DNA of 10,024 nucleotides from an uncultured Porphyromonadaceae bacterium (GTDB lineage: Bacteria; Bacteroidota; Bacteroidia; Bacteroidales; Muribaculaceae): contig CAMVDK010000107.1 of the NCBI GenBank assembly GCA_947166165.1, positions 1 through 10,024 on the forward strand, given 5' to 3'. The notes under the pieces are model-generated. The model was not told the origin of the DNA. It searched no databases and saw nothing but the letters and a program-made list of their open reading frames with translations. This document shows, piece after piece, positions 1-6,309 of this stretch. The number at the start of each line of letters is the position of its first letter. The first letter of the stretch is position 1. The position numbers and the translations under genes were made by a program.

Positions 1-598
1 GGTTGTTCTTTGTTCGCCGGCTCAGGATTTGCAGCACACGGCGGATTTCGTCGTCGCGGCCAATCACCGGGTCGAGTTTGCCCTGACGGGCACGCTCGTT
101 CAGGTTGATGGCATACTTGCTCAGCGCCTGATATTGCCCTTCGGCCTCCTGTCCGGTGGCCTTTTTGCCCTGCCGCAGCTCTTCGATGGCCGCGGCGAGC
201 GCCTTCGAGGTCATGCCGGCGTCCTTGAGGATGGCGGCGGCGGTCGACTTGGTGTCGAGCAGGGCCATGAGCAGGGCCTCGACGGTCACATACTGGTCGC
301 CGAACTGGTGGGCGACCTCGGCTGCCTTGTCGAGCACCCGGCTGCAGTCGGTGCTCAGGTATGGCTCCCCGCCGGCCACGCGTGGCAGATGAGCCAGCGC
401 GGCGTCGACGGCACGCGTGATGCTTCCCGGAGCGATGTCGAGCTTCTGCATGATGAAGGTCACCACACTTTCGCCCTCGCTCATCACAGCCTTGAGCAGG
501 TGCTCCGGTTCCACGGCCTGGTTGCCCCCCTGGCGGGTGAGCTGAACGGCCTTCTGGATCACTTCTTGACTTTTGATGGTGAAATTGTTGAAATTCAT
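1..598 (-). CDS. clpB: ATP-dependent disaggregase ClpB, N-terminal part (cut by window edge)
   Basis: ClpB is a hexameric cytosolic AAA+ chaperone that pulls polypeptides out of aggregates together with DnaK. Reading leftwards from the ATG at 598-596 gives 199 residues starting MNFNNFTIKSQEVIQKA. Residues about 5-145 are the two Clp_N repeats (PEHLLKAV near 31-38, DQYVTVEALLMALL near 101-114). The lead-in to the first AAA+ domain follows: YAINLNERARQGKLDPVIGRD at about 162-181, then RRVLQILSRRTKNN at the window edge. Walker A, the middle domain and the second AAA+ domain lie outside. An unusually good ribosome-binding site for this phylum, GAAAGGAGC (617-609 on the minus strand), lies about 11 bases before the start and supports it. 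The Bacteroidota-style start of NBD1 separates it from ClpA and ClpC. No CIRCE-type heat-shock element is visible upstream. Family assignment is essentially certain. Confidence 0.96.
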   Translation of the reverse strand, partial: MNFNNFTIKSQEVIQKAVQLTRQGGNQAVEPEHLLKAVMSEGESVVTFIMQKLDIAPGSITRAVDAALAHLPRVAGGEPYLSTDCSRVLDKAAEVAHQFGDQYVTVEALLMALLDTKSTAAAILKDAGMTSKALAAAIEELRQGKKATGQEAEGQYQALSKYAINLNERARQGKLDPVIGRDDEIRRVLQILSRRTKNN

Positions 599-968
599 AG
601 TATCTCTTGCTCCTTTCTTTTGTCTTGTTTTGTGATTTTGTTTCGACAGGGTTGTTGCAAAAACAGAGCCACATCAGCCGACGACGTTCTTTTGTCAGCA
701 GATGGATTGATATACTGACAAATTGACGCATTTTTCGATTCTCGAACTGACACGGCGGCACCATTGCCTTTCAGATCCGATCGAAAGGTTAAAGACCCTG
801 AAAAAGCATTCACGAATATTAATAATTCTTTATTATAATGATAAGTTGACAGTTGTGATGCCCGAGTTGGGAAAATAATCTTTAATTTTGCATTTTGTTT
901 CCATCGTATGCCCTTGCCGCAAAACGGTGGAATGAGTTATTGCAACCTATTGTATTGTTATTGTTACT
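599..968. other. divergent intergenic region between clpB and the kinase gene
   Basis: About 370 bases separate the two divergent genes. The half next to clpB holds its ribosome-binding site. The middle (about 810-850) is very AT-rich, and a -7-type element faces the kinase gene. I could not find a convincing TTTG/TAnnTTTG pair reading towards clpB. A 72-codon reading frame on the minus strand here ends on the clpB start codon and shows no family features, so I do not call it a gene. Confidence 0.5.
883..890 (+). promoter_or_regulatory. candidate -7 element for the BadF/NAGK kinase gene
   Basis: TAATTTTG matches the Bacteroidota primary sigma -7 consensus TAnnTTTG. It would start transcription near 897, giving a leader of about 70 bases before the ATG at 969. 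No TTTG is present at the usual spacing of about 20 bases upstream, so only half of the promoter is supported. Confidence 0.4.
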
Positions 969-1832
969 ATGTCGCAGAACATCAGTCAGCTGCCCATGTA
1001 TGTGATTGCCGAGAGCAGTTCGACGCGCACCGAGTGGTCGCTCGTTGAGGGCGGGCAGTTGGTGGAGCATGCCATCACCCAGGGTTTGAACCCGTTTTTC
1101 CAGTCGCGCCGCGAAATCAGCCACAGCATCCGGCTGGAGTTGCCGGAGGTGTTCTTCAAGCGCCGTTGGAGCCATATCTATTTTTATGGCGCCGGCTGTT
1201 CGAGTGCCGAGAAGAACAAGATTGTTGAGCTGTCGCTCGTGGCCCAGTTCAAGACACCGGTCACTGTGATGAGCGACCTGCTGGGTGCCGCTCGCGGCCT
1301 GCTGGTGCGTGAGCCAGGCTTGGCGTGCATTTTGGGCACGGGGTCGAACTCTTGCCTGTACAACGGCAAGGAGATTGTGCGCAACGTGCGCTCGCTCGGC
1401 TTTATCCTGGGCGATGAGGGCAGTGGCGCCGCGCTGGGGCGCATCTTTCTGGGCGACGCCATGAAGGGCATCGCGCCGGCGCATCTCACAAACGCGTTCT
1501 TCAGCGAATTCCAGATCACGCCCGACGATGTGATGGATGCCGTCTACAACAACGCCAGCGCCAACCGCAATCTGCGTTCCTACTCCACTTTCCTGTCGAA
1601 CCACCTCGACGACGACTATGTCCACGACCTGATTGAGCAGGAATTCGGACGCTTCTTTGAGCGCAACATCTGCCAGTATGAGCGTTATAAGGACTATCCA
1701 GTGGCTTTTGTGGGCACAGTGGCCACCACCTTCAGCGACATCCTGCTTGAGGTGGCGATGCAGTTCGACGTCACGGTGCAGAAAATCGTGCGCAGTTCGA
1801 TGCCCGGTCTCATCACCTACCACACCACATGA
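969..1832 (+). CDS. BadF/BadG/BcrA/BcrD ATPase family protein, N-acetylglucosamine kinase-like
   Basis: This 287-residue ASKHA-fold protein most resembles the short BadF/NAGK-type kinases common in Bacteroidales, which are thought to phosphorylate amino sugars with ATP in the cytosol. Visible motifs in order are: a phosphate-1-like segment AESSSTRTEW (14-23); the likely catalytic Asp in MSDLLGAARG (D103); phosphate-2 GTGSNS (123-128); LGFILGDEGSGAALGR (143-158); the adenosine motif VAFVGTVA (245-252); and a C-terminal MPGLITYH. Length fits the family. The usual first-motif aspartate (D-x-G-x-T) is replaced by glutamate and the glycine by serine, which may alter Mg2+/ATP handling or mean a non-canonical activity. 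The ATG at 969 is the only good start and is preceded by AT-rich DNA without a Shine-Dalgarno site. It stands alone between AT-rich spacers. The substrate cannot be read from the sequence; glucosamine, GlcNAc and muropeptide sugars are all possible. Confidence 0.85.
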   Translation: MSQNISQLPMYVIAESSSTRTEWSLVEGGQLVEHAITQGLNPFFQSRREISHSIRLELPEVFFKRRWSHIYFYGAGCSSAEKNKIVELSLVAQFKTPVTVMSDLLGAARGLLVREPGLACILGTGSNSCLYNGKEIVRNVRSLGFILGDEGSGAALGRIFLGDAMKGIAPAHLTNAFFSEFQITPDDVMDAVYNNASANRNLRSYSTFLSNHLDDDYVHDLIEQEFGRFFERNICQYERYKDYPVAFVGTVATTFSDILLEVAMQFDVTVQKIVRSSMPGLITYHTT

Positions 1833-1871
1833 GAGCGCCATGCTTCAGCTTGACACGGCTCGTTCTTTTTT

Positions 1872-2060
1872 AGACTATTTGACATGGATCTTTTTAGACT
1901 ATAAGAGCATAAGTTTTACGTGGTTGTTTTTTTAGACTATAAGAACATAAGCTTGACATGGCTCTTTTTTTGACTATAAGAACATAAGTTTTACGTGGTT
2001 GTTTTTTAAAAAATTGTTCTGTAATTCAAATCTTTATGAATCTTATGCTCTTTTAGTCTA
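1872..2060. repeat. degenerate ~38-bp tandem repeat with an inverted copy before tsaD
   Basis: Units begin AGACTATAAGA(A/G)CATAAG, continue TTTTACGTGGTTG or CTTGACATGGCTC, and end in a T-run. Starts are at about 1872 (partial unit, 24 bp), 1896, 1934 and 1971, so the full units are spaced 37-38 bp. A preceding partial tail, TTGACACGGCTCG plus a T-run, lies at about 1851-1870. At 2042-2060 the head of the unit recurs in reverse orientation, matching the 1895-1913 copy at 18 of 19 positions. The whole 266-bp spacer between the kinase gene and tsaD is otherwise gene-free and AT-rich. A hairpin between direct and inverted copies would fall in the tsaD leader if transcription starts upstream. Confidence 0.75.
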
Positions 2061-2098
2061 ATCTTCACGCTTAGTCAAATATTCAGTCTTTTCACACA

Positions 2099-3115
2099 AT
2101 GTCGACAATCATATTAGGAATCGAATCGTCGTGCGACGACACGTCGGCGGCTATCGTGAGCGACGGGCTGCTGCTGTCCAACGTGATCGCAAGCCAAAAA
2201 GTGCATGAGGCCTATGGTGGCGTGGTGCCCGAGTTGGCCTCGCGCGCGCATTTGCAGAACATCGTGCCGGTGGTGTCGGAGGCCATCCGCCAGGCCGGCA
2301 TCCGCCGCCAGGACATCGACGCCATCGCCTTCACCCGCGGCCCGGGCTTGCCCGGCTCGTTGCATGTGGGCACCAGTTTTGCTAAAGGCCTCGCTCTGGC
2401 GCTCGACGTGCCGCTGGTCGACGTCAACCACCTGCACGGCCATGTGCTGGCCCACTTCATCCGCGAGACTCCTGACCAGCCCGTGCCCGAGTTCCCCTAT
2501 TTGTGCCTGCTTGTGTCGGGCGGCAATTCGCAAATTATCCTGGTGGAGTCGGCTTGCAGCATGAAAATCTTGGGCCAGACTATCGACGATGCCGCCGGCG
2601 AAGCCTTCGACAAATGCGCCAAGGTGATGGGGTTGCCCTATCCCGGCGGGCCGGTCATCGACCAGCTGGCCGCGCAGGGCGACCCCACGCGCTTCAAATT
2701 CGCCAAGCCCCACATCCCCGAACTCAACTACAGCTTCAGCGGCCTGAAGACCTCGTTCCTCTACACGCTGCGTGATAACATCAAGCTCAACCCCGACTTC
2801 ATCGAGCAGAACAAGGCCCACCTGGCGGCGTCGCTCCAGAAGACGATTGTCGACATCCTGATGGACAAATTTGCCAAAGCCGTCAAGCTCACCGGCGTGA
2901 AGACCATCGCCATAGGCGGCGGAGTGTCGGCCAATTCGGCCGTGCGCGCTGCCGTGGCCGACTATGCCCGCCGCCACCACCTGACCGCATTCATCCCCAA
3001 ACGCGTTTTCACCACCGACAACGCTGCCATGATTGCCATAGCTGGCATGTTCAAGCACCTGGCCGGCGAGCATTGCGACGTGACCGCTCCACCGTTTTCG
3101 CGCGTCACCATCTGA
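2099..3115 (+). CDS. tsaD: tRNA N6-adenosine threonylcarbamoyltransferase TsaD
   Basis: TsaD transfers the threonylcarbamoyl group from TC-AMP to A37 of ANN-decoding tRNAs (t6A) in the cytosol, working with TsaB and TsaE. Its 338 residues match the usual length. The N-terminus LGIESSCDDTSAA (6-18) is diagnostic. The metal-binding HLHGH sits at 111-115 (H111 and H115 are the expected ligands), with SGGNSQ at 140-145, YPGGP at 181-185, FSGLKTS at 213-219, GGGVSANS at 273-280 and the third metal ligand D307 in TTDNAA. All catalytic elements are present, so it should be functional and is very probably essential. It starts at ATG 2099 without a Shine-Dalgarno site, as is common in this phylum. The upstream promoter is not obvious within the repeat-filled spacer. 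cinA follows 32 bp downstream in the same direction, suggesting co-transcription. Confidence 0.98.
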   Translation: MSTIILGIESSCDDTSAAIVSDGLLLSNVIASQKVHEAYGGVVPELASRAHLQNIVPVVSEAIRQAGIRRQDIDAIAFTRGPGLPGSLHVGTSFAKGLALALDVPLVDVNHLHGHVLAHFIRETPDQPVPEFPYLCLLVSGGNSQIILVESACSMKILGQTIDDAAGEAFDKCAKVMGLPYPGGPVIDQLAAQGDPTRFKFAKPHIPELNYSFSGLKTSFLYTLRDNIKLNPDFIEQNKAHLAASLQKTIVDILMDKFAKAVKLTGVKTIAIGGGVSANSAVRAAVADYARRHHLTAFIPKRVFTTDNAAMIAIAGMFKHLAGEHCDVTAPPFSRVTI

Positions 3116-3147
3116 GTGGAAACCACAAACCGAAACCGTAGATAAAT

Positions 3148-4389
3148 ATGGACTATAGCATCATCGTTGTTGGCGACGAACTGCTCATCGGGCAGGTCAC
3201 CGACACCAATTCGGGCTGGATGGCCCGCCATCTGTCGCCCTTTGGCTGGCGTGCCAAATGGGTGAAAGTGATTGCCGACGAGCCGGCCGAAATCGAGCGG
3301 GCGCTCGACGAAGCCTTTGCGCAGACCTCCGTCGCGCTCATGACCGGCGGCCTGGGTCCCACCAAGGACGACATCACCAAACCCACGCTGTGTCGCTACT
3401 TTGGCGGCGAGCTGGTGCGCGACGAGGCCACCGAGCGCAATGTGGCTGCGGTGGTCGAGGCTCGGCATCTGACCATGAACGCCTACACGCTCGACCAGGC
3501 CCTGGTGCCCACCTCGTGCCGCGTAATCCAGAACCAGGTGGGCACGGCGCCCATCATGTGGTTTGAACGCCAGGGCAAGGTGCTCGTGTCGATGCCCGGC
3601 GTGCCGTTCGAGGCCGAGACGATGATGCGCCGCGAGGTGATACCGCAGCTCATGCGCCACTTTCACAGCGACGTGCACATCGCCTTCCGCAACCTGGTGG
3701 TGACCGGCATCATCGAGTCGCTGCTGGCCATGCGGCTCGACGAGTTCGAGCGCAACCTGCCATCCTTCCTGCATTTGGCCTACCTGCCCCAGACCGGGTG
3801 GATCAAGCTCCGCCTGACGGGCATGCATCGCGACGATCGCGTGCTCGAAGAGGCGATGGACACCAGCGTGCAGCAGCTGCACGCCTTGCTGGGCCGCGCC
3901 ATCGTGGCCGACGACGACCTGCCGCTGGCCGCCATAGTGGGCAACCGCCTCCGCGAGCGCGGGTTCACGCTCGCCACCGCCGAGAGCTGCACCGGGGGCA
4001 ACATCGCCCACCTCATCACACAAGTGGCCGGCAGCAGCGACTACTTCGTGGGCAGCGTGGTGAGCTATGCCACGCGTGTCAAAACGGAGCAGCTCGGAGT
4101 GGCCGAAGCCGACGTCGAGCGCCACACCGTGGTCAGCCAGCCCGTGGCCGAGCAGATGGCGCAAGGAGTGGCTTCACTGCTCAAGGCCCACTGCGCGGTA
4201 GCCACCACCGGCATTGCCGGCCCCGGCGGAGGTTCCGACCTCAATCCCGTGGGCACGGTGTGGATGGCCGCAAGGGTGGGGGAGCGCACCGCCTCGCAGC
4301 GCAAGCACTATCCCGGCTCGCGCGACCGCGTGATTGCCCGGGCTTCGACCGATGCCCTGCTCCTGCTGCTCGACCTGCTGAACGAATAG
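3148..4389 (+). CDS. cinA: CinA family protein, nicotinamide-nucleotide amidohydrolase
   Basis: CinA proteins hydrolyse NMN to nicotinic acid mononucleotide in pyridine-nucleotide recycling (C-terminal PncC domain); many also carry an N-terminal COG1058/MoaB-like domain linked to ADP-ribose pyrophosphatase activity. This 413-residue protein has both. The N-terminal domain shows VVGDELLIGQVTDTNS (7-22), TGGLGPTKDD (66-75) and MPGVPFE (149-155). The C-terminal amidohydrolase shows TAESCTGG (277-284, with the family serine), VGSVVSYA (301-308), TGIAGPGGGS (354-363) and GTVWMA (369-374). Both domains look intact and the length is normal for full-length CinA. It lies 32 bp after tsaD with no terminator between them. 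The historical competence-inducible name does not imply a competence role here, as no competence genes are nearby. Confidence 0.95.
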   Translation: MDYSIIVVGDELLIGQVTDTNSGWMARHLSPFGWRAKWVKVIADEPAEIERALDEAFAQTSVALMTGGLGPTKDDITKPTLCRYFGGELVRDEATERNVAAVVEARHLTMNAYTLDQALVPTSCRVIQNQVGTAPIMWFERQGKVLVSMPGVPFEAETMMRREVIPQLMRHFHSDVHIAFRNLVVTGIIESLLAMRLDEFERNLPSFLHLAYLPQTGWIKLRLTGMHRDDRVLEEAMDTSVQQLHALLGRAIVADDDLPLAAIVGNRLRERGFTLATAESCTGGNIAHLITQVAGSSDYFVGSVVSYATRVKTEQLGVAEADVERHTVVSQPVAEQMAQGVASLLKAHCAVATTGIAGPGGGSDLNPVGTVWMAARVGERTASQRKHYPGSRDRVIARASTDALLLLLDLLNE

Positions 4390-4417
4390 AATGGCTTTCG
4401 GCGCAGTTTTGGAGCAA

Positions 4418-4515
4418 ATTGCGCATTGTGCATTAAAAATTGTGCATTGTGAATTGTGCATTGTGCATTGAGAATTGCGCATTAAAAATTGTGCATTGTG
4501 CATTGTGCATTGTGC
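4418..4515. repeat. 14-unit heptanucleotide (ATTnnnn, mostly ATTGTGC) microsatellite
   Basis: Fourteen consecutive 7-bp units stay perfectly in phase, each starting ATT. Most are ATTGTGC; variants are ATTGCGC, ATTAAAA, ATTGTGA and ATTGAGA. The pair ATTGCGC ... ATTAAAA appears at units 1-3 and again at units 9-10, hinting at a larger duplication. A fifteenth degenerate unit, ATTATTT, runs into the -7 element of the following gene. The array fills the gap between the cinA stop and the outer-membrane protein gene and is non-coding. Such arrays can change copy number by slippage. Confidence 0.93.
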
Positions 4516-4532
4516 ATTATTTTGTACCTTTG
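4502..4532 (+). promoter_or_regulatory. promoter of the outer-membrane beta-barrel gene, partly inside the heptad array
   Basis: TACCTTTG (4525-4532) is a perfect -7 element. The -33 position is occupied by ATTG (4502-4505), the first four bases of heptad unit 13, with a 19-base spacer. The start is predicted near 4539, leaving a leader of about 39 bases. An 8-bp direct repeat, TGCAAGCT, at 4531-4538 and 4545-4552 brackets the predicted start and could be an operator, though it may be chance. Confidence 0.75.
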
Positions 4533-4577
4533 CAAGCTCAATGATGCAAGCTGTACATGACGTGAAATAAATACATA

Positions 4578-5222
4578 ATGATTATAATGACGATTCGTAG
4601 ATCAATCATCGCCGCCGCAGGTATTGTGGCATTGCTGCTGGCTCCGCGCGCTGACGCGCAGAGCGAGTCGCGCTGGGGCGTGACGCTGGGCGCCAACTAC
4701 AACGAGATTCACTTCAAGCAGAGTGGCCTCATTCCTGTGGACCGTGGCTTCGGCCCGGTGGCCGGTGTGACCGGCGAGGTGAACATTCCCGGCGTGGGCT
4801 TCGCCGTTGACGCTTCACTGCTCTACTCGATGCGGAGCGGAAAAATCCACTATGGCGACAAGACCGTCTGGGCATCCAGCGGACTGGGCAACGAGACGTG
4901 CATCATGCACAACATCGACCTGCCACTGAGTCTCAAGTTCAAGTTCAAAAAGCTGGGTGGGATCGAGAACACGTTGATGCCCCTGCTGTATGCCGGCCCC
5001 ACGTTCTCGTTCAACGTGGGCAAAAACCTCGCCTCGGTGAACAAGTACAAGCCGGTGAGCGTGCTGATCCGCTTTGGCGCCGGGGTGGAGATTGTCCGCA
5101 AGGTGCAGGTGAGCGTGAGTTACAGTTTCAGTGTCGGCGAAACGCTGCGCACGCGTCTGCTCGACGACATGATTGCTAAAAATCGCTGCTGGAACGCATC
5201 GGTTACTTATTATTTCAAGTAG
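4578..5222 (+). CDS. PorT-family outer-membrane beta-barrel protein
   Basis: The 214-residue product has a signal peptide: a basic start (TIRRS), the hydrophobic core IIAAAGIVALLLAP and a likely cleavage after ADA (residue 27). The rest alternates polar and hydrophobic residues with glycine/aromatic-rich strands (WGVTLGANYNEIHF, FAVDASLLYSM, MPLLYAGPTFSFNVG, IRFGAGVEIV, VQVSVSYSFSVG) and ends in WNASVTYYFK. This is the pattern of the small eight-stranded OMP_b-brl_2/PorT-like barrels of Bacteroidota, exported through Sec and inserted by the Bam complex. Two in-frame starts are possible, ATG 4578 and ATG 4587; both keep the signal peptide, and the second gives a more typical n-region. The specific function is unknown. 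It is monocistronic by appearance, with its own promoter overlapping a variable-looking repeat. No clear terminator follows before the next plus-strand promoter. Confidence 0.85.
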   Translation: MIIMTIRRSIIAAAGIVALLLAPRADAQSESRWGVTLGANYNEIHFKQSGLIPVDRGFGPVAGVTGEVNIPGVGFAVDASLLYSMRSGKIHYGDKTVWASSGLGNETCIMHNIDLPLSLKFKFKKLGGIENTLMPLLYAGPTFSFNVGKNLASVNKYKPVSVLIRFGAGVEIVRKVQVSVSYSFSVGETLRTRLLDDMIAKNRCWNASVTYYFK

Positions 5223-5268
5223 TAATCAAACCAAATTCCACGATTAAGGAAAATAAAACTGCTTATTC

Positions 5269-5300
5269 TTTGCTCAATTCGACGAGAGCGAGTAATTTTG
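5269..5300 (+). promoter_or_regulatory. orphan Bacteroidota promoter facing the 3' end of the DJ-1 gene
   Basis: TTTG (5269-5272), a 20-base spacer and TAATTTTG (5293-5300) match both consensus boxes exactly. The predicted start is near 5307. No plus-strand protein gene follows before tRNA-Val 900 bases on, and a terminator-like hairpin lies within about 70 bases, so the promoter most likely drives a short RNA. Confidence 0.65.
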
Positions 5301-5306
5301 CAGCAA

Positions 5307-5371
5307 CACTCTAACTGAAGTTGATTCAATGTGTGGGGCTAATTCATCGTGAGATGCGTTGCCCCATTTTT
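5307..5371 (+). ncRNA. candidate small RNA (~65 nt) ending in an intrinsic terminator
   Basis: It runs from the predicted start of the orphan promoter to the T-run after a hairpin. The 5' part (5307-5333) is short and could hold a weak AAC/GTT hairpin. The 3' part is the terminator hairpin. A seven-codon reading frame (ATG 5329, reading MCGANSS, stop 5350-5352) enters the hairpin but has no visible ribosome-binding site. The RNA would be antisense to the 3' untranslated region of the DJ-1 message, whose stop is at 5381. I recognise no known family, so this is inference from promoter plus terminator geometry. Confidence 0.45.
5334..5371 (+). terminator. Rho-independent terminator with GNRA-capped stem
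   Basis: TGGGGC (5334-5339) pairs with GCCCCA (5361-5366). Inside it, after a bulged T, A-T, A-T and T-G pairs lead through one mismatch to CATC (5345-5348) pairing with GATG (5353-5356) around the tetraloop GTGA. TTTTT follows at 5367-5371. On the minus strand no T-run follows the hairpin, so it works for plus-strand transcripts and only weakly, if at all, for the DJ-1 gene. Confidence 0.65.
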
Positions 5372-5380
5372 CGTCGTGTG

Positions 5381-5929
5381 TCACACGAGCATGCCGCCGG
5401 CCACCTCGTCGGCCTTGGCTTTCCCCATTTCCTTGGCCACGATGGCGAGCGCGAACTCGGTGGCGGCTGCAGGTCCGCGACCGGTGACGATGTTGCCGTC
5501 GCACACCACCATGTCGGCCATCCATTGCGCACCGCAGCCATCGAGTTCCATTCCGGGGTAGCACGTGGCGCGGCGGCCGTCGAGCAGCCGCAGCGAGGCC
5601 AGCACCACCGACGGCGAGGCGCATATAGCCGCTGTGGGCAGGTTGCGCCCGGCATGGTCGGCGAGCAGGCGTTGAAGTGGTTCGCAGTCGCGCAGGTTGG
5701 TGGCTCCGGGCATGCCGCCGGGCAGAATGAGCCAGCCGCCTTCGTCGTTCACATCGCCCATGAGCGCATCGGTCAGCACCGTCACGCCGTGGGCACCTTC
5801 AACTTGATAGCTGTCGGTCACCGAGACCGTCGTCACCTGCATGCCGGCGCGACGAAGCACATCCACCACGGTCAAGGCCTCAATCTCCTCGAAGCCATCG
5901 GCAAAAAACACATAGTTAGTCTTCATCAT
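5381..5929 (-). CDS. DJ-1/PfpI (YajL/ThiJ) family protein
   Basis: The 182-residue product has the complete DJ-1 fold signature. YVFFADGFEEIEALT (6-20) carries the acidic residue (E17 by alignment with DJ-1 E18) that pairs with the nucleophilic cysteine. LILPGGMPGA spans 67-76. The nucleophile elbow AAICASP holds C103. GMELDGCG lies at 126-133 and TGRGPAAATEFALAIV at 149-164. Bacterial members such as YajL are cytosolic and are reported to act as chaperones, glyoxalases or deglycases under oxidative or carbonyl stress; which activity applies here cannot be decided. There are two adjacent start codons (5929 and 5926). A -7-like element lies about 130 bases upstream. The gene is convergent with the outer-membrane protein gene and with the candidate small RNA. 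Confidence 0.92.
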   Translation of the reverse strand: MMKTNYVFFADGFEEIEALTVVDVLRRAGMQVTTVSVTDSYQVEGAHGVTVLTDALMGDVNDEGGWLILPGGMPGATNLRDCEPLQRLLADHAGRNLPTAAICASPSVVLASLRLLDGRRATCYPGMELDGCGAQWMADMVVCDGNIVTGRGPAAATEFALAIVAKEMGKAKADEVAGGMLV

Positions 5930-6056
5930 TCAATCGTTACGTTTTATGGTTCAACATTGCATTAGGAATCACAGCATTCAAATCAGCGATGCGTGCTGCC
6001 CCCGGGGGGGCTGTGGTGGGCCGAATACGAGCGGCGCCTCGCATCTTTTGATAGCA

Positions 6057-6064
6057 CAAAGATA
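6057..6064 (-). promoter_or_regulatory. candidate -7 element for the DJ-1 gene
   Basis: Read on the minus strand it is TATCTTTG, matching TAnnTTTG. The nearest TTTG upstream (minus strand, 6093-6090) is 25 bases away, longer than usual. Transcription would start near 6050, leaving a leader of about 120 bases that includes the palindrome CCCCCGGGGG (5999-6008). Confidence 0.45.
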
Positions 6065-6156
6065 TAACAAAAAGTAGAAACATCGGCCACAAAGCCCCAT
6101 CAATCATTCATTAAGGGATCAAAAAATCGGTTTTGTGTCAAAAAAATGCCCGAAAA

Positions 6157-6188
6157 TTTGGCCATGCGCACGAAAAGCACTACCTTTG
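6157..6188 (+). promoter_or_regulatory. promoter of tRNA-Val
   Basis: TTTG (6157-6160), a 20-base spacer and TACCTTTG (6181-6188) match both Bacteroidota consensus boxes exactly. The predicted start is near 6195, about 19 bases before the mature tRNA. Confidence 0.85.
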
Positions 6189-6213
6189 CACCGCTTTTCG
6201 CAAAAGCAGTACA

Positions 6214-6288
6214 GGGCGCTTAGCTCAGCTGGTTTAGAGCACCTGCCTTACAAGCAGGGGGTCAATGGTTCGAATCCGTTAGTGCCCA
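6214..6288 (+). tRNA. tRNA-Val (anticodon TAC)
   Basis: A full cloverleaf is visible. The acceptor stem is GGGCGCT (6214-6220) with AGTGCCC (6281-6287), containing one G-T pair. The D arm is GCTC...GAGC. The anticodon stem is CCTGC/GCAGG (6242-6246, 6254-6258) around the loop CTTACAA, giving TAC at 6249-6251. The T arm is AATGG/CCGTT around TTCGAAT. The discriminator is A6288, followed by CCG, so the 3' CCA is not fully encoded and would be completed by CCA-adding enzyme. It has its own promoter and terminator. The DNA directly downstream is mobile-element debris, consistent with use of the tRNA 3' end as an insertion site, although no second att copy is seen. Confidence 0.97.
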
Positions 6289-6309
6289 CCGATTGAGAAT
6301 CAAGCGATT

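Noticed and set aside
595..813. 72-codon minus-strand frame ending on the clpB start codon
   Set aside because: No recognisable domain and no ribosome-binding site of its own; the spacer is better explained as the clpB leader.
882..1841. Long minus-strand open frame opposite the BadF/NAGK kinase gene
   Set aside because: It is the antisense shadow of a GC-rich gene whose plus-strand product carries clear kinase motifs; the minus product is low-complexity His/Gln/Val-rich.
1833..1870. Terminator after the kinase gene
   Set aside because: A T-run is present, but only a weak, interrupted GAG...CTC pairing precedes it; the T-run is shared with the repeat units.
1872..2010. CRISPR-like array from ~38-bp periodicity
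   Set aside because: Adjacent units are similar along their whole length with no unique spacers, and no cas genes are nearby.
2114..4164. Two long minus-strand frames opposite tsaD and cinA (2114-3073 and 2962-4164)
   Set aside because: Antisense shadows of two unmistakable genes; composition is His/Gly/Val-rich with no family features.
4418..4515. CRISPR array
   Set aside because: The repeat unit is 7 bp with no spacers; it is a microsatellite.
5321..5965. Plus-strand frame across the DJ-1 gene
   Set aside because: Shadow of the DJ-1/PfpI gene; it does overlap the candidate small RNA start but shows no protein family features.
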